A model generated the notes under the pieces. The model was not told the DNA's origin, did no database searches, and saw only the letters and a program-made list of their open reading frames with translations. A stretch of DNA of 48,444 bases, taken from contig JAFAWX010000250.1 of assembly GCA_019241535.1 (NCBI GenBank), forward strand, positions 1 to 48,444, read 5' to 3'. Below are positions 34,491 through 42,440 of this stretch, one piece after another. The stretch's first letter is position 1, and the number at the start of each line of letters is the position of its first letter. A program made the position numbers and the translations under genes. Origin of the DNA: Acidobacteriota bacterium (GTDB taxonomy: Bacteria > Acidobacteriota > Terriglobia > Terriglobales > Acidobacteriaceae).

Positions 34491-36668
34491 CTACTTGAAA
34501 GCGTGCAATAGGCTGCTGTAATCGTCTGTCCAGGCGCTGTTTGCAGCCATTTGAAGCACGCGCGCCGTCGGCTCGATCTGCTCGAAACGTCGAACCTCGT
34601 TGGTCACCAGAACCCAGGTAGCACGATAGATGACGCGGGCATCGTCAGCGCCGCTCTCGATCACCACGGCTGGCCGCCCAAGGCAGGCTGCCGCCCCGGC
34701 GACGACCGGAATGAGGTCGAGATATCGATTAGACACGTGCACGGCGATGATCCCCGCTGGCTTAATGTGCCTGAGATACAGCTGGAACGCTTCTCGGGTC
34801 AGCAGGTGGGTTGGAATGGCATCGCTCGAGAAAGCATCGACGGCGAGCACATCGAACTCTTGCGGCGCTTGTCGCTCCAGGGCCAGGCGCCCGTCTCCTG
34901 GGACGATGTTTACCTGCGCCGCAGAATCGCGGATAAAACTGAAATCATGATTCGCTAGCTCGATGATCAGCGGATTGATCTCATAAAACGTGTACTGGTC
35001 TCCGGTGCGCCCATAGGCGGCGATGGTGCCGACTCCCAGCCCGATTATTCCCACCCTCGATTGCCTTCCCTCCGTGGCCGATCTGAGGGCCAAAGAAATG
35101 CCGGAGTTCGGGCCGTAGTAGGTGGTGGCCTCCCGTCTCCGCCCGCTGGCCAGGAACTGCACTCCGTGCTCGATCGTGCCATTGATCAGGTCGAGATAGC
35201 GGCGGTCGGGCTCGCGCAGGTTCACATTCTGGGCCTGAAGTATCGCCACGCCGGACGCCGCACGCTGTTCGACCCGCAGGGCGCCGTAGAAATTCCGCAG
35301 TCTTACCGCAGCTTTTGCCGAGTCTTTCCGGGCAGCGATGTACAGGCTGGCACAAAACACTGCTACCACGGTCGATGCGAGCCGAAACCATGGTTTGTAA
35401 CGCGACATCTTCCCTTCCACAACCAAGTCGCGATAAAGGACGATCACGATCAACGCCCCGCAGAAGCCGAGCGTAAGCGGGAGCTCGTAATACGCGGTAA
35501 AGATGCGCGGAGCCAGCCAGGCAACGAAGAGCGCGCCTACGGCACCTCCGAGTGAAATCAAAAGGTAAAAAGAAGTCAGGTATGCAGGATGGGGTCGGAG
35601 TCGGGCCAGCTCTCCATGGCACACCATGCAGCAGGCAAACAGGCCGGCAGAGAAAAGCGGAACCAGCACATAAGGAGGAAGGTTGTGATGACCCGCCGAG
35701 ATGGCATAGGCCATCGCTGCCAAGGCCACGGCCACAAACTTGAGAGACAACCACCGATGGTACCAGTTGAGGTCTTCAAAGCAGATGACGAACGTTAAGA
35801 GGTAGAGGCTAAGGGGGACGATCCAGAGGAGCGGAACGGCGGCGATATTCTGCGATATATAGTTCGTAATCGATAGCAGCAAAGCGGATCCGCAAGCTGC
35901 CAAGGAAGCCCAAAGCAATCTGGTTTTCCAGCCAGGAGCCAGCCCGGCATCAACCACCGCGAGGTAATCGACGCGATTTCGACCGGCAAGAGTGGCTGCC
36001 GCACAAAGCGCGACCACAAGTGCGTATGCCGCAGACCAGAAAATCGCCTGATGATGGTTCGAGATTCTAGGCTCGACTAGGATCGGATAGCTGAGCAGTC
36101 CGAGCATCGAGCCCGCGTTCGACCACGCATAAAGACGGTATGGCGAGCAATTAACTCTTGAATACCACGCCTGAATCAAGGGACTCGTGGCGGAGAGCAA
36201 GAAATACGGCATGCCCACGCTGACAGTAAGCAGAAGCAACACCCTCAGCCCAGGATCTTCAGAGCCGGACGGCTTCCAGTAGCCCCGGGGAAGGATGGGC
36301 AGAAACGCAATGCTCAGGGTAAGGAAGAGGGCATGCAGGCGTGCCTGCGTGGACGGCCGGAAATTTCGCGTCAGCAGGTAGGCGTACAAGTAGCCCAGCA
36401 GCAGCATGGTCTGGAAAAAGAGCTGGCAGACAGACCAGACGGCTGCCACCCCGCCGAACCAGGGCAGGATCAGCTTGCTGATAATAGGTTGCACTTGAAA
36501 CAGGAGGAAGGCTGTGGCGAAAACCACTACCCCGTAGGCAGACGTTAACGTCAGGGACGGACGTTTTTCCGGAAGTATTCGTGCGCGATCAGCCGCGGCT
36601 CCTTCAACTGAGGTCAGCGAATTTGAACGAGGGGCGGCCATGAAAGTGTACGTCGAGTTTGTCCGCAT
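34491..36668 (-). CDS. Membrane-spermidine-synthase-like fusion protein
   Basis: The 725-residue protein joins a multi-span membrane domain (about residues 40-470, with segments such as VVVFATAFLLFQVQPIISKLIL, MLLLGYLYAYLLT, LLLLTVSVGMPYFLLSA) to a C-terminal spermidine-synthase-type Rossmann domain: YLDLINGTIEHGVQFL, VGIIGLGVGTIAAYG, QYTFYEINPLIIELA, DVLAVDAFSSDAIPTHLLT and a final TDDYSSLL. The catalytic Asp region (AVDAFSSD) is present, but aminopropyl transfer by such fusions is unproven. The usual first line is TTG 36704; ATG 36668 is preferred because AAGGTGG lies about nine bases upstream. The upstream FAD oxidoreductase gene ends at 36747, so the pair may be cotranscribed. Confidence 0.85.
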   Translation of the reverse strand: MRTNSTYTFMAAPRSNSLTSVEGAAADRARILPEKRPSLTLTSAYGVVVFATAFLLFQVQPIISKLILPWFGGVAAVWSVCQLFFQTMLLLGYLYAYLLTRNFRPSTQARLHALFLTLSIAFLPILPRGYWKPSGSEDPGLRVLLLLTVSVGMPYFLLSATSPLIQAWYSRVNCSPYRLYAWSNAGSMLGLLSYPILVEPRISNHHQAIFWSAAYALVVALCAAATLAGRNRVDYLAVVDAGLAPGWKTRLLWASLAACGSALLLSITNYISQNIAAVPLLWIVPLSLYLLTFVICFEDLNWYHRWLSLKFVAVALAAMAYAISAGHHNLPPYVLVPLFSAGLFACCMVCHGELARLRPHPAYLTSFYLLISLGGAVGALFVAWLAPRIFTAYYELPLTLGFCGALIVIVLYRDLVVEGKMSRYKPWFRLASTVVAVFCASLYIAARKDSAKAAVRLRNFYGALRVEQRAASGVAILQAQNVNLREPDRRYLDLINGTIEHGVQFLASGRRREATTYYGPNSGISLALRSATEGRQSRVGIIGLGVGTIAAYGRTGDQYTFYEINPLIIELANHDFSFIRDSAAQVNIVPGDGRLALERQAPQEFDVLAVDAFSSDAIPTHLLTREAFQLYLRHIKPAGIIAVHVSNRYLDLIPVVAGAAACLGRPAVVIESGADDARVIYRATWVLVTNEVRRFEQIEPTARVLQMAANSAWTDDYSSLLHAFK

Positions 36669-36746
36669 GAACTGCGGCCACCTTGGCCGCGTGGTGCCAG
36701 CCAAGCCGTTGAGCCAAGTTAATTGCCTGCCGAGAGGTTGAAGCCC

Positions 36747-38168
36747 TCAGGACGTTCTCCTTTTCAGTCGCCCAAGTATGGCATGGGCGGCGTGGTACCC
36801 ACACATGCCGTGCACACCGCCACCTGGAGGAGTCGAAGCGGAGCAGATGTAGATATTGCGCTCCGAGGTTGAATAATGCCGCCAGGTGGGCCGAAACAGG
36901 AAATGTCGGAGCTCAAGGGCTCCGCCCTGGATATCGCCCCCGACCAAATTTGCGTCCATGGCCTCGAGATCGGCCGGATTTAAGACACGTCGCGCCAAAA
37001 CCCTTTGGCGGAATCCCGGGGCAAAACGCTCGATCTGATCCTCCAGTCTGCCCTGCATATCCTGGTTTGAGCCGTTGGGAACATGGCAATACGCCCAGGC
37101 CGTGTGCTTGCCCGTCGGGGCTCTTGTGGGGTCGAATAGACTCGGCTGGACGAGCAGGACAAACGGCCGATCAGGGTGATGTCCGTTTCTCACCAACTTC
37201 TCCGAAGCTGCAATCTCTTCAAAGCTCCCACCAAGGTGCACCGTGGCTGCACGGGAGCACGCCGAGGCCGTCCAGGGGATCGGACTAGCGAGCGCGTAAT
37301 CTACTTTGAACACTCCCGGCCCATAACGATGTGCCGAAAGTCGTCGTTTGTAATTCGCTGAAAATTTCTCGCCGGCAATGGCGAGAAGCTGTTTGGGCGT
37401 GAGATCGCACGCAATCAAGTCAGAGCGGGACAACTGCGCTAAAGAAGAGACGCGCGAGGAGGTTTTTACCGTGCCTCCCAGCGATGTCAAATAAGCGCAT
37501 AGCGCGTCAGTAAGCGATTGAGCTCCGCCGCGCGGGATGGGCCAGCCCACGGCATGAGCCGTAACCGCCATCAACATGGCAAACGCTCCGCTCAGAAGTT
37601 CATCGAGACTCAGAAAAGAGTGGGCAGCAAGGCCCGCGAAAAGCGCCCGTGTGCGCGGGCGTTGAAAGCGGTGGACGATAAAGGCGGCGGAGGGTAGAGC
37701 GCTTTTTGCAAAATGGGCCATCAGCCACGGATGCCGTGGAATCGAAGGTATTCGGCCAAGCACGTCCCAGGAGATTTCGTTCCAATGTTCAACCAGAGGG
37801 CGCATGAGCCTGACCCACGCCGGTCCGTCTTCCCCGAGCAGCGCCTGCATTTCACTGAGATCGCGTTCCAGGAGCACCGCCGTTCCGTCATCAAGCGGAT
37901 GCGCCAAAGGCGAGGGGGAATGAATCCAGGCGAGACCGTGATCCTCAAGCGGCAGAGAGGAGAACAGTGGCGAGCCCGCGGCAAGGGGGTATACGGCTGA
38001 TCCAAAGTCGTGACGGAAACCCGGAAGAGTAAGGTCAAGGGTTCGCACCGCCCCCCCTGGCGTCGACTCCGCCTCGATTACCTCGACCTCTAGGCCCGCC
38101 TGGGCGAGCACGATGGCCGCGGCGAGGCCATTGGGGCCGGAACCAACAATCGATGCTTTCGCCGTCAT
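36747..38168 (-). CDS. FAD-dependent oxidoreductase, phytoene-desaturase-like
   Basis: The 473-residue protein starts with the dinucleotide-binding motif (IVGSGPNGLAAAIVLAQAG, GxGxxG) followed by VEVIEAESTPGGAVRT, then LPGFRHDFGSAVYPLA. Its C-terminal FAD-binding segment is HYSTSERNIYICSASTPPGGGVHGMCG. The layout is that of the PYROXD2/CrtI-like family, whose proven members desaturate carotenoids or have unknown roles; no carotenoid genes are seen nearby. The start is ATG 38168. The stop of the gene before it is 100 bases upstream and the next gene starts 79 bases downstream, all on this strand. Confidence 0.9.
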   Translation of the reverse strand: MTAKASIVGSGPNGLAAAIVLAQAGLEVEVIEAESTPGGAVRTLDLTLPGFRHDFGSAVYPLAAGSPLFSSLPLEDHGLAWIHSPSPLAHPLDDGTAVLLERDLSEMQALLGEDGPAWVRLMRPLVEHWNEISWDVLGRIPSIPRHPWLMAHFAKSALPSAAFIVHRFQRPRTRALFAGLAAHSFLSLDELLSGAFAMLMAVTAHAVGWPIPRGGAQSLTDALCAYLTSLGGTVKTSSRVSSLAQLSRSDLIACDLTPKQLLAIAGEKFSANYKRRLSAHRYGPGVFKVDYALASPIPWTASACSRAATVHLGGSFEEIAASEKLVRNGHHPDRPFVLLVQPSLFDPTRAPTGKHTAWAYCHVPNGSNQDMQGRLEDQIERFAPGFRQRVLARRVLNPADLEAMDANLVGGDIQGGALELRHFLFRPTWRHYSTSERNIYICSASTPPGGGVHGMCGYHAAHAILGRLKRRTS

Positions 38169-38268
38169 GGCTGCTTCTGCTGACCGTCATGATTGTAATC
38201 GGCTGCGCGGAAAACCCTCAGAGACGCAGGAGGAGCAGCAAGCGTTCCTGAGTCGGGCTAAGGCCCGG

Positions 38269-39864
38269 TTATTCTCGAGGCTGCACTGTCGGCCACTCGA
38301 TCACCTGGACCGTGCCGCCAGGCTCTCGTTCCAGTGTGGGGGCATAAAGGCCCAGGAACTCGCGTCGCCACCACCTTCCGGTGGAGCGTTTCTCCGCCAT
38401 CGTCGTGAACCAATATTGCCAGAGTACGACACGAATCTGTCGCGGCGGTTGCGGAGAAAACGGATTTCCGGCAAAAAGCGCCAGCACGTCTTTGTTATTC
38501 GAGAGCAGTCGCAACTCAGTGTTGGGAACAATCGGATATTCGCGCCAGGAACCCAGTGATGCAAACCAAAGATTCCAGCAAAAACGCGGCTGATAAGGCG
38601 CGTAGATGCGCGGGGGCTCATCCAGCCGCTGGGGCTTGAAGCGAAAAGGATACGGCGTCCAGTCGCGCCCGTCCCCAGAGCCCTGAAATTCAATTTCATA
38701 TCGTCCCCGCGTCATCACGGCGAAGAGCCCGTACTGATTGGCGATGCGGAAGGGCTCGAGTGCTGTCGCCGGAGCACTCGGGAGTGGCACGCGGGAGAAC
38801 ATCCAGGCCAGTTTTGCAAGTGTGACGTAGAAGACCCACACCACCATCACCGCGCCAAGAACAAGCTTTAGACTGCACCAGCGAGCGTGCCAGCTCGTGC
38901 CATTACCCGCCAACGGCGGCGCCGATCCGGAGCCGCTGGGTCCATTCTCCCACCCTAGTTTTCGCGGCCACGCCCGTCCCAGAAAACGATCGTCCAGCAG
39001 CAGTACTCCCAGGAACAGAACCAGGTAGTTGAGGAACGCGTAATTGGCCGTCAGAATTACCGGAATTTGCCAGACGGTCACGATGAGGAAGCAGGCAATG
39101 CGCCAGCGCCTCGGCAGAAACAGCATCCACACCACACCCAGTTCTAGCGCCAGGGTGGCATAAACCGTGATGGCATGAAACCGGTGCGGCAGGTGCTGCG
39201 CGTACCAGCCGATCCAGGTAGGCAGGGGGCCGTTCTGATAGTACTCATCCATGGCCGTGAAGTGACGCCACTCGGGATCTCCGCTGAGCAGCTTCACCGC
39301 GCCGGATTCGAAATAGATTCGAAACCACTCCCACTGAAGCAGAAACAAGCTGGCGCGCGAAGGCGGATGTGTGGCTCCCAGGCCGGGACGCAATCCCTTC
39401 GGCGCAAAAAACAGGCAGACCGCCCCCGCTTCGAGCAGCATTCCGTCCGATTGATAGCTGGAAAAGTCCTGGGCGGCGCTGACAAATGAGAGAAAACACA
39501 CGAAGCAAATCCCGAGCATCGCCCGGGGCCACAAGTTGATGAGGAGCAAGAGTGACGCCAGCATGCCCGCCCAGCAGAGTGCCGTCAACATAGGCGTGCG
39601 GCTCGATAGCCACAAAAGCGTTGGCGCGTACCACACTCCTACGCGGTAGCCGAGCGATTGTACGATTTCCTGCAAGTACCTTCCTGCCGGCAGGATTCCC
39701 GCCGGTCCAATCAAACCGCGGATCTGAAAAACCAGAGAGAAAAAGGCGGAGAAGTAAATGACCGCCAGAGCCCGCAGGAACAGCCAGCGTGGGAGGAGAC
39801 GGTCTTTCGCACCCGGCCGGCTGGCAAACAGATAAGCAATCGCGGACCGAAGAGCCCAGCCCAT
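38269..39864 (-). CDS. Lipase-maturation-factor-family membrane protein
   Basis: The 531-residue protein has at least eight transmembrane segments and motifs of the LMF family: VVSAAQDFSSYQSDGMLLEAG in part, FLLQWEWFRIYFESGAVKLLSGD (the best conserved stretch), WRHFTAMDEYY, GPLPTWIGWY, then GRYEIEFQGSGDGRDW and ARIYAPYQPRFCWNLWFASL-type C-terminal domain. In vertebrates LMF1 helps lipases fold in the ER. The bacterial relatives have no assigned role; export-linked folding is an inference. TTG 39876 opens the frame, but ATG 39864 is the preferred start. No lipase is present next to it. Confidence 0.85.
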   Translation of the reverse strand: MGWALRSAIAYLFASRPGAKDRLLPRWLFLRALAVIYFSAFFSLVFQIRGLIGPAGILPAGRYLQEIVQSLGYRVGVWYAPTLLWLSSRTPMLTALCWAGMLASLLLLINLWPRAMLGICFVCFLSFVSAAQDFSSYQSDGMLLEAGAVCLFFAPKGLRPGLGATHPPSRASLFLLQWEWFRIYFESGAVKLLSGDPEWRHFTAMDEYYQNGPLPTWIGWYAQHLPHRFHAITVYATLALELGVVWMLFLPRRWRIACFLIVTVWQIPVILTANYAFLNYLVLFLGVLLLDDRFLGRAWPRKLGWENGPSGSGSAPPLAGNGTSWHARWCSLKLVLGAVMVVWVFYVTLAKLAWMFSRVPLPSAPATALEPFRIANQYGLFAVMTRGRYEIEFQGSGDGRDWTPYPFRFKPQRLDEPPRIYAPYQPRFCWNLWFASLGSWREYPIVPNTELRLLSNNKDVLALFAGNPFSPQPPRQIRVVLWQYWFTTMAEKRSTGRWWRREFLGLYAPTLEREPGGTVQVIEWPTVQPRE

Positions 39865-40009
39865 GGTTGTTGGCAAATTATACGAGTCCGGGCGGGCCGT
39901 GGTCTCCCGCTGAAAATACGCAATTGAATAATTCAGTTTTCAAAAGTAAGTGCGCGCGAAAGATGAAAGGAGGCGGAGAGTCTGGGTTCAGGTTTCGGCT
40001 TTGCGCCCG

Positions 40010-41842
40010 TTAATTCGAGCCGGCAGAAAATGCCAGTAGCAGGTTTCCGGCCATGGCATTCGTATATCCGCTATTGACAAAAACCATGCCGTTGACAACC
40101 GTTGGGCCAGCACCGTTCAGCGAACCACCATGTGCCTTAACCCCGTTAGTGGTCGGAAACTCCTGGGCGGTATCAAAGTCCCAGATGACCGTGCCATTGC
40201 GGCTGTCGTAGGCGCGCAGATGGCCATCGAGCGAGCCGGCAAAGACCACGCCGGGAATAGCCGTTGGGGGTGCCATTTGGGCGGCGCTGCAGCCAAACGT
40301 GGCGGTGCAGGCGGGGTTTTGTGGCGGCGCATACCACAGCCGTCTGCCGCTTCGCAAGCTGAGGGCGAACAGCCCGCCCCCGCGCAGCGGATTGGCGTCG
40401 TCGTAGTCAGAGAGCGGAAAGTAAGCCTGCCGGCTGTCCGAAGCACTTCCCCATTGAATGCCTCCGAGCGGTCCGCCATGGCCGATGCGCGCTCTCCACA
40501 GCATCCGGCCGCGGTTATCAGGGTCTAGCGCGTAAACCAGCGCCGATTTTTGTGCGAGCAGAAGGATGTCCCGCCCAGGGGCAAGCGTCTTTAACACTGG
40601 AGGCGCACCGAAATCGTAATCGTCGCCACGTTCGGCCGGACAATTTCCTTTCTGCTCGGCTACACACCCGCTGTTCCACAGATCTTTGCGCGTGAGCTGC
40701 CGATACCAGAGTCTCCTACCGGAATTCATGTCCAGGGCGAGAACTGCATCGGAAGTATCCGTAGCCGGAGCGGAGTAATTGTTTCCGGTGGCGATATAAA
40801 CGATATGGCGCTTTAGGTCTGCCGTGGGCGGCGACCACACGGCTGCACCCGATGGACCCCAGTACTGAACGCCTTCGGAACTGGTACGCGTGGCCTTCGG
40901 GGTTTCAACGATGGTGTAGGTTTTCCAGATCTGCTTCCCCGATCTGGTATCGAGTGCCACCAAGCTGCCGCGAAACGTGCAGCATGGGTAATGGGGATCG
41001 GCCGCCGCTCCTTCTTCACCCGACGATACGGGCACATAGAGGCGGGCGCCGACGAGTAAAGGCGACCCCGTGATCCGGGCCGCAGAATGCGAGTCCGGGT
41101 GCACCTTCCAAATCAGAGACCCGTCAGCGACGCTTACCGCATAGACAAAGCCATTGGTGTCTCCGAAAAACGCCGCTCGCCCGCCACTGCCGACAGAGAC
41201 GGCGGTTTTGACGGTTGCCGACGCGCGAAACGTCCACCAAGTACAACCGGTTGCCGCATCCAGGGCATACACGGTACCATCCTCGCTGCCCACGAAAAGC
41301 TTCCCCGCAAAAGAGGTTGGCTGCCCGAAGGTCGCCGCTGCGCCTGGGAAGCCGAAAGTCCACTTCAGCTTAAGATTCATCACGCGCTCGCGGTCCAGTT
41401 GCGCCGACGCGCGAGATTGAAACCGGCTGTTGTGCAGGTCCACGCCCCAACCTGCCCAGACCGGCGGGTCAGATGGGGGATCTAGATCGCGAGGGCAGAA
41501 ACCGGTGCTTCTGGCAAGCGTCGATGTTTCGGACTTCCCCAAGTAAGCCGCCAGCGCTGCCTTCTCGGCTTTCGACAGGGATTTCCCTTCCCATTTCATG
41601 CGCCCTGACTCAAGCGCAGTCAGAATGGAGCCTTTGGACATCTCGCGCAATGCCTGCGGCTCGGGCGCGCGCAAATCATTGTCTTCCCGATGACAGCCGT
41701 CACACTTCGCGGCAAACAACCTCGCGGCGTCGATGGTTGGAGCTTGTGGTTTTCTTGAGCACCCCGAAAAGCTGAGCAATGCGGCTAAGGGAAGGAGAAA
41801 TGCGCGATGAGGACGGCAACCTACCGGCAGCGCGCGTATCAA
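40010..41842 (-). CDS. PQQ-type beta-propeller lipoprotein with cytochrome c domain (PVA-dehydrogenase-like)
   Basis: The protein of about 610 residues starts with a lipoprotein-type signal (PHRAFLLPLAALLSFSGC, lipobox SGC). A cytochrome c domain with FAAKCDGCHRED (CxxCH) follows. The rest is a propeller of PQQ-type repeats: FVGSEDGTVYALDAATGCTWW, GFVYAVSVADGSLIW, GSLVALDTRSGKQIW, GNNYSAPATDTSDAVLALD and GHLRAYDSRNGTVIWDF. The GWGVDLHNSRFQ segment is typical of cytochrome-linked polyvinyl-alcohol dehydrogenases. It would oxidise an alcohol in the periplasm and pass electrons to the respiratory chain. The frame is open to 42064, but TTG 41842 is preferred: GGAG eight bases before it and the signal peptide starts directly. 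Confidence 0.85.
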   Translation of the reverse strand: MIRALPVGCRPHRAFLLPLAALLSFSGCSRKPQAPTIDAARLFAAKCDGCHREDNDLRAPEPQALREMSKGSILTALESGRMKWEGKSLSKAEKAALAAYLGKSETSTLARSTGFCPRDLDPPSDPPVWAGWGVDLHNSRFQSRASAQLDRERVMNLKLKWTFGFPGAAATFGQPTSFAGKLFVGSEDGTVYALDAATGCTWWTFRASATVKTAVSVGSGGRAAFFGDTNGFVYAVSVADGSLIWKVHPDSHSAARITGSPLLVGARLYVPVSSGEEGAAADPHYPCCTFRGSLVALDTRSGKQIWKTYTIVETPKATRTSSEGVQYWGPSGAAVWSPPTADLKRHIVYIATGNNYSAPATDTSDAVLALDMNSGRRLWYRQLTRKDLWNSGCVAEQKGNCPAERGDDYDFGAPPVLKTLAPGRDILLLAQKSALVYALDPDNRGRMLWRARIGHGGPLGGIQWGSASDSRQAYFPLSDYDDANPLRGGGLFALSLRSGRRLWYAPPQNPACTATFGCSAAQMAPPTAIPGVVFAGSLDGHLRAYDSRNGTVIWDFDTAQEFPTTNGVKAHGGSLNGAGPTVVNGMVFVNSGYTNAMAGNLLLAFSAGSN

Positions 41843-42440
41843 GCTGAGAGCTCCGGCGGCCAAGGCTCGCAGCAGAGAAAGATGCGGCCGGCGCCATAAA
41901 TTGACCAGGAAATCGGCAGAAAATTGTAAAGTTTCGTCAAGAGGCAGTCGCCGTAATCCGGGTCGCCCAACCGGCTCCGTTGGGCCATAAGCAAAGATGA
42001 TGAAATTTGCAAACTGGTTGGCAGAGAAGATGCAGAAGTTATCACAGCGATGGCGTGCTCGCAAGGCCGTCTACCAGCGCGTCTTTTTTCATTCCTGCGT
42101 GATCGCGCCGCAGCTGTTTGTGGTCGCGACAGACCGCTTTAGCGAAACGAAACGCCTGCGCAATCCCACGACTACGGCGCGAGAATTTGCCTCTCTCGGC
42201 ACAGGCAGTGTTAGAAAACTCAATTTCTCCACGTCCCGCGCTTATCGATCCCACCCGCTCAAGCCGGCCAGATTGACGAAGCCATCTTCGATCCAGTCGC
42301 TGAAGGCGAGCGTGCCACTTGCACGCAGTGTCGCATTGATCGTGGCCCAGGCCGGTCACGGTAACGGCCGAAGCCGGAGTAGAGAATAGGCGGGTTTTCT
42401 ACGCGGTATGGCGGGCCAGAGCAAACGTGGACATGCACAA
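41843..42440. other. Gap with a short coding-like fragment
   Basis: The open frame of the PQQ gene covers part of this gap without homology. On the minus strand about 42242-42346 reads TLAFSDWIEDGFVNLAGLSG, bounded by stops on both sides; it looks like a scrap of a coding sequence I cannot name. No other feature is supported. Confidence 0.35.
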
